Part shown: piece after piece, positions 59,481 through 64,000 of the stretch | Position numbering within the stretch: position 1 is the stretch's first letter | Layout of the letters: the number at the start of each line of letters is the position of its first letter | Assembly (NCBI GenBank): GCA_026874595.1 | Contig: CM049307.1 | Span: forward strand, 42,230,362-42,294,361 | Origin: Sipunculus nudus | Taxonomy: Eukaryota; Annelida; Sipuncula; Golfingiida; Sipunculidae | Direction of reading: 5' to 3' | Length of the DNA stretch: 64,000 bases | Program-made: the position numbers and the translations under genes | Notes under the pieces: generated by a model | Databases searched by the model: none | Seen by the model: only the letters and a program-made list of their open reading frames with translations | Told to the model about the DNA's origin: nothing

Positions 59481-60960
59481 TAAGGATAATGCCAGTAACT
59501 ACAGGTTGAATCAATGCATAACTTGAGAGAAAATTTGAATTATCCTGTCTGTATTGTTTTCAGTGGGAGCCAAAGTGAGGGAAAGTGTACATAAATAAAG
59601 AAAGGGGAGCCAGTGTTTGTGTCAAGTAATATAAAAGGTCTATGGACACATGAATAAGATAAAAAATTAGGCAAATCCTGAAAACTCTGGTGATACAAAA
59701 TTGTAATAAAATTAATGGTTTGTGAATAATGAACCTATGGAAGCAACATCATAAAAATATTAACATAATAACTCAAATATTTAGCAAATATAAGATACTG
59801 CAAAACTATGAAAATATTTCAAAATTTCTTCAAAAACCATCAATGACAGTATATGCACAGGCTGATGGACAGACAAACGGACAGATACCACTTCAGTTGT
59901 CCACCTTATGTGGCGACAGACCAAAATTGTGATAGGCACCAAAAAAAATATGACACATAAGCCATGTGAAATGGGTGGAAGGAACATTTCATGCTATTTT
60001 TTTATTCCTTTGATAGTCCCAAAAGAGCCTATAAAGGGAGCCACTTTGTCATCCTTGGGACAATTACTATTTTATTTCAATAAAAAATTATATATTACCA
60101 ATAATTTATATCAAAATATTAAATACAAGTTTAATACAATTCATATATATAATGAAGTAAATTACTGATGAATGACAATCTAGAAAATATACAGTCACTC
60201 TGATCTGATGTCATACGTCATGAATAATTTGCACACTAAAACATTACAAGCAGAAGTACTACAGTAATATACACTGTTAATTTAATATTTATCAATGCTA
60301 ATGATCAATATTATATGTAACACATATATAAAAATATTATATTACTTACTATCTTGACAAGCTGAATAAATTATATTTTACTTAAAATTTATTGAAAACA
60401 CTACAGACTAAATGAAGGGCCAAGGAAAATGAATAATGTTATTTTTATAAAAAAAAAAATTTTCAAATAAATGATGGAAGACTGAAAACTGATATAACTG
60501 ATTGCATAATAATTATTCTTGTTGATGTATTGTACTGGTGAGCTGATAGGGAAGATTTGTAATATACATGATTTGAAAGTTGACTCATAGGTGGCGCCAC
60601 CTGTTGCATTACATGATATTATAATAAATATCACCAATGTTCAAAATGTACAATTATTTGTAATATTAACTGAATGTTCCCTGCTAAAAGTATATCAATA
60701 TTAAGTAAATATACTTACCACCTGATTTATACTAAAATAAAGTACTAACAATGAATTCCCTTTGAATATATCTGTACAAAATGTTTACACCAGGATACCA
60801 CGTAATACATGACTTTGAAAAATACCAGCTAGTGGCCTACATTTGATAAAGACGTGATTGCTAACGCTTAGATCCTATTTCTCCAGTTGGGCATCTCTTA
60901 ATGAGATGCCCCCCTTAAATGAAAAATTATGAAACCAAATTGAACTCTGTAGCTAAATAC
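59481..60960. other. Gene-free stretch
   Basis: AT-rich. One isolated TAGGTGGCGCCACCTG palindrome sits at 60589-60604. A perfect hairpin GGGCATCTC-TTAAT-GAGATGCCC lies at 60889-60911. Confidence 0.35.
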
Positions 60961-61038
60961 CTTGGCTGCCAAAACTAGACCATTCATGGGCAGCATCCAA
61001 AGACAAATGATAAGCTCACAAACTCCATTAGTGCTTAC
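60961..61038 (-). CDS. Candidate upstream exon of the helical-repeat gene
   Basis: On the - strand a very good acceptor (TTTTCCTTTGCCACAG) and a plausible donor (CCAAG then GTATTT) frame 78 bp. Only one frame is open: VSTNGVCELIICLWMLPMNG, then LVLAAK. The hydrophobic, leucine-rich helix would suit an ARM repeat, and the position, strand and size fit an exon of the same gene. The exon ends on a codon boundary, whereas 53415-53543 needs a donor that leaves one base, so at least one exon between them is still missing or this is a false exon. Confidence 0.4.
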
Positions 61039-62074
61039 CTGTGGCAAAGGAAAACTTTAATTAGAAATTATTTTCTATTGATTTTTTTATACCTTCAAGC
61101 AAAAAAATTTAGCAGAAAACCACAGACAGGTTCCTTTTGATGTATGCAGAACAGATGCAAACTGTGTCCCAAAGGCTCTATTGCCAATCTTAGGCTGACT
61201 TCATATATACAATGAAACTGAGAATGACATTGATTCTGGACATACAAGTGATAACTGAGCAGGGACAGACAAGGTGAGGAAGGAGGATTAAATTCCAGCA
61301 AAATCCACCAGAGGTCACCCACGTATGATCAGTTCAGCAAGTTCAGTACTATCACAGCTTGCAGAGGCTGTGCAATGAGCAAGAAAAAACACAATTTTTC
61401 ACCTCTGAAATACATTGTATATTCTCTTGTCAGTTTGGATTTCACAAACACATATTTCAAATGTTTAGAGAAAACTTGATTAAAATAACCATGAACTGTG
61501 TCAAAGCTACAAACTTAAACTACATGTTACCACATACTGTGTCAACATTATGTACAATCATAACATGAACGGAGGTTTGAATCAAGTCTATATGTTTTAT
61601 TACCTTGGTCAAAGCATTGTACAAAAACCTTATTGATCAAAATGTCATTTGAGATAAAAAGGTATAATTAAACATGTCTTTAATGGAACTAAAAGATATT
61701 TATCTAAACCTAAAAAGGTAAGAAAAAAAACCCGAATAATACAGTTCTAGTTTTTTTGGAAACCAAATAAAAAGTTTTTAGAATTGCAGCACTGAAAATC
61801 ATCTGAAAGGAGAAGTGTTGTTTTCTTACACAACAGATCAACATAACTATAGGACACATTAATGTCTTTCTGGAAAAAAAAAAACCCAGAAATTTCATCG
61901 GCATGTGGTTGGTGTGAAGTTATACAAATATAATTGTTAGCTTTAGTTGTTCTAGATCTTAAAGGGGCTTATTCTGGTATATGATGTCTTATATCTAATG
62001 ATAGTCCACTGAACCTTTAACAAAAGTAGACCATGCAGTAAAAAGCCATTCTCACTGACAACAGACTGTTCATT
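61039..62074. other. Gene-free stretch
   Basis: Open frames at 61095-61322 and 61359-61568 lack good splice signals and coding-like codon use. Nothing else is seen. Confidence 0.3.
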
Positions 62075-62335
62075 TTGTTTATATTCACGTGTTTAGAACA
62101 TGTGGGGGGCCCACAAAAATAATCCAAACACATTCAACAAGGACACTTGGCAGCAAATCAAATGAAACAGAGCTCTGCAATTACTTCCCTTTCAAATTCC
62201 ACTTATAAGTAACCACCGACCTAGGGTTACATGTTTTTTTTGGTCAACACTGGCACATATACCAGATTGTAAAGAAAAAAAGCTCATATATCTGTCACAG
62301 AGGGATTATATTATTATAAGAACCTTTCTTAGTAT
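62075..62335 (+). repeat. Dispersed repeat, copy 2 (pair with 20420-20720)
   Basis: Shares TGTGGGGGGCCCA, GGCAGCAAATCAAATG, CAGAGCTCTGCAATT and GGGTTACATGTTTTTTT with the copy at 20420. The surroundings (AAAGGGGCTTATTC near 61960; AAAGGGCTCATTC near 20338) also match, so the unit may be longer. Confidence 0.6.
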
Positions 62336-62489
62336 AAATTAGAACTTTTCTTGGTATAAATTATCTAAAGATCATTAATATGTATTTAGAGTGAGCACAC
62401 AAATGCTACAGAAAAGGTAGGTGTATAGCTAGTTGTAACATAAAAAAAAATGACAGCCTCAATACTGAATCCCCTTTAAGTGTGACTCA

Positions 62490-62615
62490 TTAATCAGCAG
62501 TGTTAATGAGTGACAGGAAACCTCTGATGATGAAAGTGATGCCGTGCTTGTTCTCACAAATTACATGTGGCCCCAGGGGAGGTGCATGAATATATTTATG
62601 TGCCATCCTTCTTTG
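62490..62615 (-). CDS. Weak candidate coding segment, unidentified
   Basis: A GC-richer patch. The - strand frame ends in a TAA at 62490 and reads PPLGPHVICENKHGITFIIR then GFLSLINTAD. Third codon positions favour C and G. No acceptor is seen at its left side; the weak internal donor (AGAG then GTTTCC) would make it an internal exon. It lies on the same strand as the helical-repeat gene, but no link can be shown. Confidence 0.2.
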   Translation of the reverse strand, partial: QRRMAHKYIHAPPLGPHVICENKHGITFIIRGFLSLINTAD

Positions 62616-62690
62616 TGGACTTAAGTCACCAGGATTATAGTTACTGATATCATATATACAATATGAATACACAGTGCAATTATTCGTCAT

Positions 62691-64000
62691 TCTTATACAT
62701 ACACATTCTTATTCATAAATTCTTAGATAAAATCATAAATTTGCAACTCAAAAATATTTTTCAGAAGGTAAAAATAAATTAAAGTATTTTAAAAGTATTA
62801 ATAAATTCTGTGAAGGAAAATATGTATTCATAACCAGAAACAACAGCATACCAATAATACAGGAGGTTGATGCAAAGTTTTGGTTAAAAATGTCAAAAGA
62901 CAAATTTATATATCAAAGTTTTCTCATGAAATTTATATAAATTATATTCATTACATGTTTCATATAATAAGTAATGTGTTACTTATTTTACCTATTTTAC
63001 AAATTACTAATTTTATATAGTTGCATTAAATCTGGAATGACTTTTAATAGCTAAAAATCAATGGCAAGTGTTCATTTATTCATCCAACCTCTAATACATT
63101 GTACTTTTTTTATCTATTTATTCATTATTTTGTGTCATGGGATATGTCCATGGCCTGTTGGTGGTACTGTGTAATTAATGAGGATGAGAGTAACCATATG
63201 ACAAGAATGATATGTTATTATTAAGCCTTTTGTATTTCATCTTAGGCTAATTAGGGAAAACTTTCAAGTCAAATATCCTGCTGAGTGTCACAAATCACTT
63301 ACTTATACACAGTAATACTTTAAAGATCTGCAGGTACTAAACACAATGGTAGTGAAGCAAAACATGGCTTCATAACAATTTTATCAGGGTTGCAATTGCT
63401 TCATTTTCCTCAATGAAATTTCTTTAAAGGTGCATTAGTGCATGCATTTAGCACCAGGGGACACTAGTGACTGAGGACACCCATCTGTCTGCTCTCTGGA
63501 CTGTTTGTTATACAAGAGCTGCTGATCAGCAGGTTAACAAGTAATATCAAACTTATAACTGTTTCCACAGAAAATGAATTTGAATTTCAACTGTCAGGAA
63601 ATGCTGTGAATACATGAAAACCACTTGTTTTTTTCATTTTTTTCATATACTGGTATACCTAACACGAGTTTTATTAAAACTGAGTAATTAAATGATTTTA
63701 CCCGGCATTATAAGAAAGTAGTAACATGTCCATCACACATAATATAATTAGTGAAATTACATTAAAATAACACTTACTTTTATTCTTTCAATTATATCAT
63801 TACAATTTTCTTATGAAAATTCAAATTTCAATGCATAACATATCTGTGTAAGAATGTAAACTTCTTTGATTAAATACAACACATAAATCATTATGTTTCA
63901 AATTTTATTCAATTTATATATAAATATTAGATTTTATTTAAATTTCACACATATACAGCAGGGATAGATGTGGGGCTGATATTATTCTATACACTCTGGC
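62691..64000. other. Gene-free AT-rich stretch
   Basis: 63145-63245 (GTCCATGGCCTGTTGGTGG) matches 57956-58060. No exon or RNA gene is supported up to the window end. Confidence 0.35.

Noticed and set aside
59190-59514. - strand open frames with repeated LELLAVSTTGLSWSYWQ
   Set aside because: Explained by the 35-bp minisatellite; the same peptide appears in different frames.

Overview
This window is eukaryotic, AT-rich and mostly non-coding. It has introns, poly(A) signals, many microsatellites and minisatellites, tRNA-derived SINEs and abundant short non-autonomous DNA transposons. There is no operon structure and no ribosome-binding sites. The mix of repeat types (elements with internal tandem arrays, hAT, Harbinger and pogo-like miniature elements, tRNA-SINEs) fits a lophotrochozoan and most likely a bivalve mollusc. 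That placement is an inference from repeat style, not from a marker gene.

Only two genes are well supported, one near each end. On the + strand, positions 490-621 hold the terminal coding exon (43 codons plus stop) of an unidentified gene whose body lies left of the window. About 2 kb of probable 3' UTR follows. On the - strand, 53415-53543 and 47596-47720 are the last two coding exons of an ARM/HEAT-like helical-repeat protein. They are joined in phase across a 5.7 kb intron, and the gene continues to the right. A further candidate exon of this gene lies at 60961-61038. Four weaker coding candidates are listed at low confidence.

The remainder is repeats. 6.2-8.6 kb: an element opening with a stable hairpin and carrying a 660-bp tandem repeat. 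12.06-12.8 kb: a 31-bp minisatellite open in all three frames. 14.3-15.45 kb: the right half of a Helitron-like element. 18.3-19.3 kb: a 22-bp array organised into exact 310-bp higher-order repeats. 21.6-22.4 kb: an 800-bp pyrimidine strand. 23.9-31.7 kb: several paired hAT-like and other miniature elements and a SINE. 33.3-40.0 kb: a complex, apparently identical segmental duplication built around a 37-bp minisatellite. 39.5-43.6 and 54.1-56.2 kb: two full copies of a Helitron-like element, the second inserted into an older tandem-repeat element. 47.2-53.5 kb: the intron and 3' end of the helical-repeat gene, packed with mobile elements. 57-60 kb: an ATT microsatellite, SINE remnants and a 35-bp minisatellite.

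I see no defence system, gene cluster or other multi-gene system. The most unusual content is structural: the duplicated block at 33-40 kb, the higher-order minisatellites, the Helitron-like family with a dimeric array, and a 12-bp palindrome (GGTGGCGCCACC) recurring in several otherwise different repeats.
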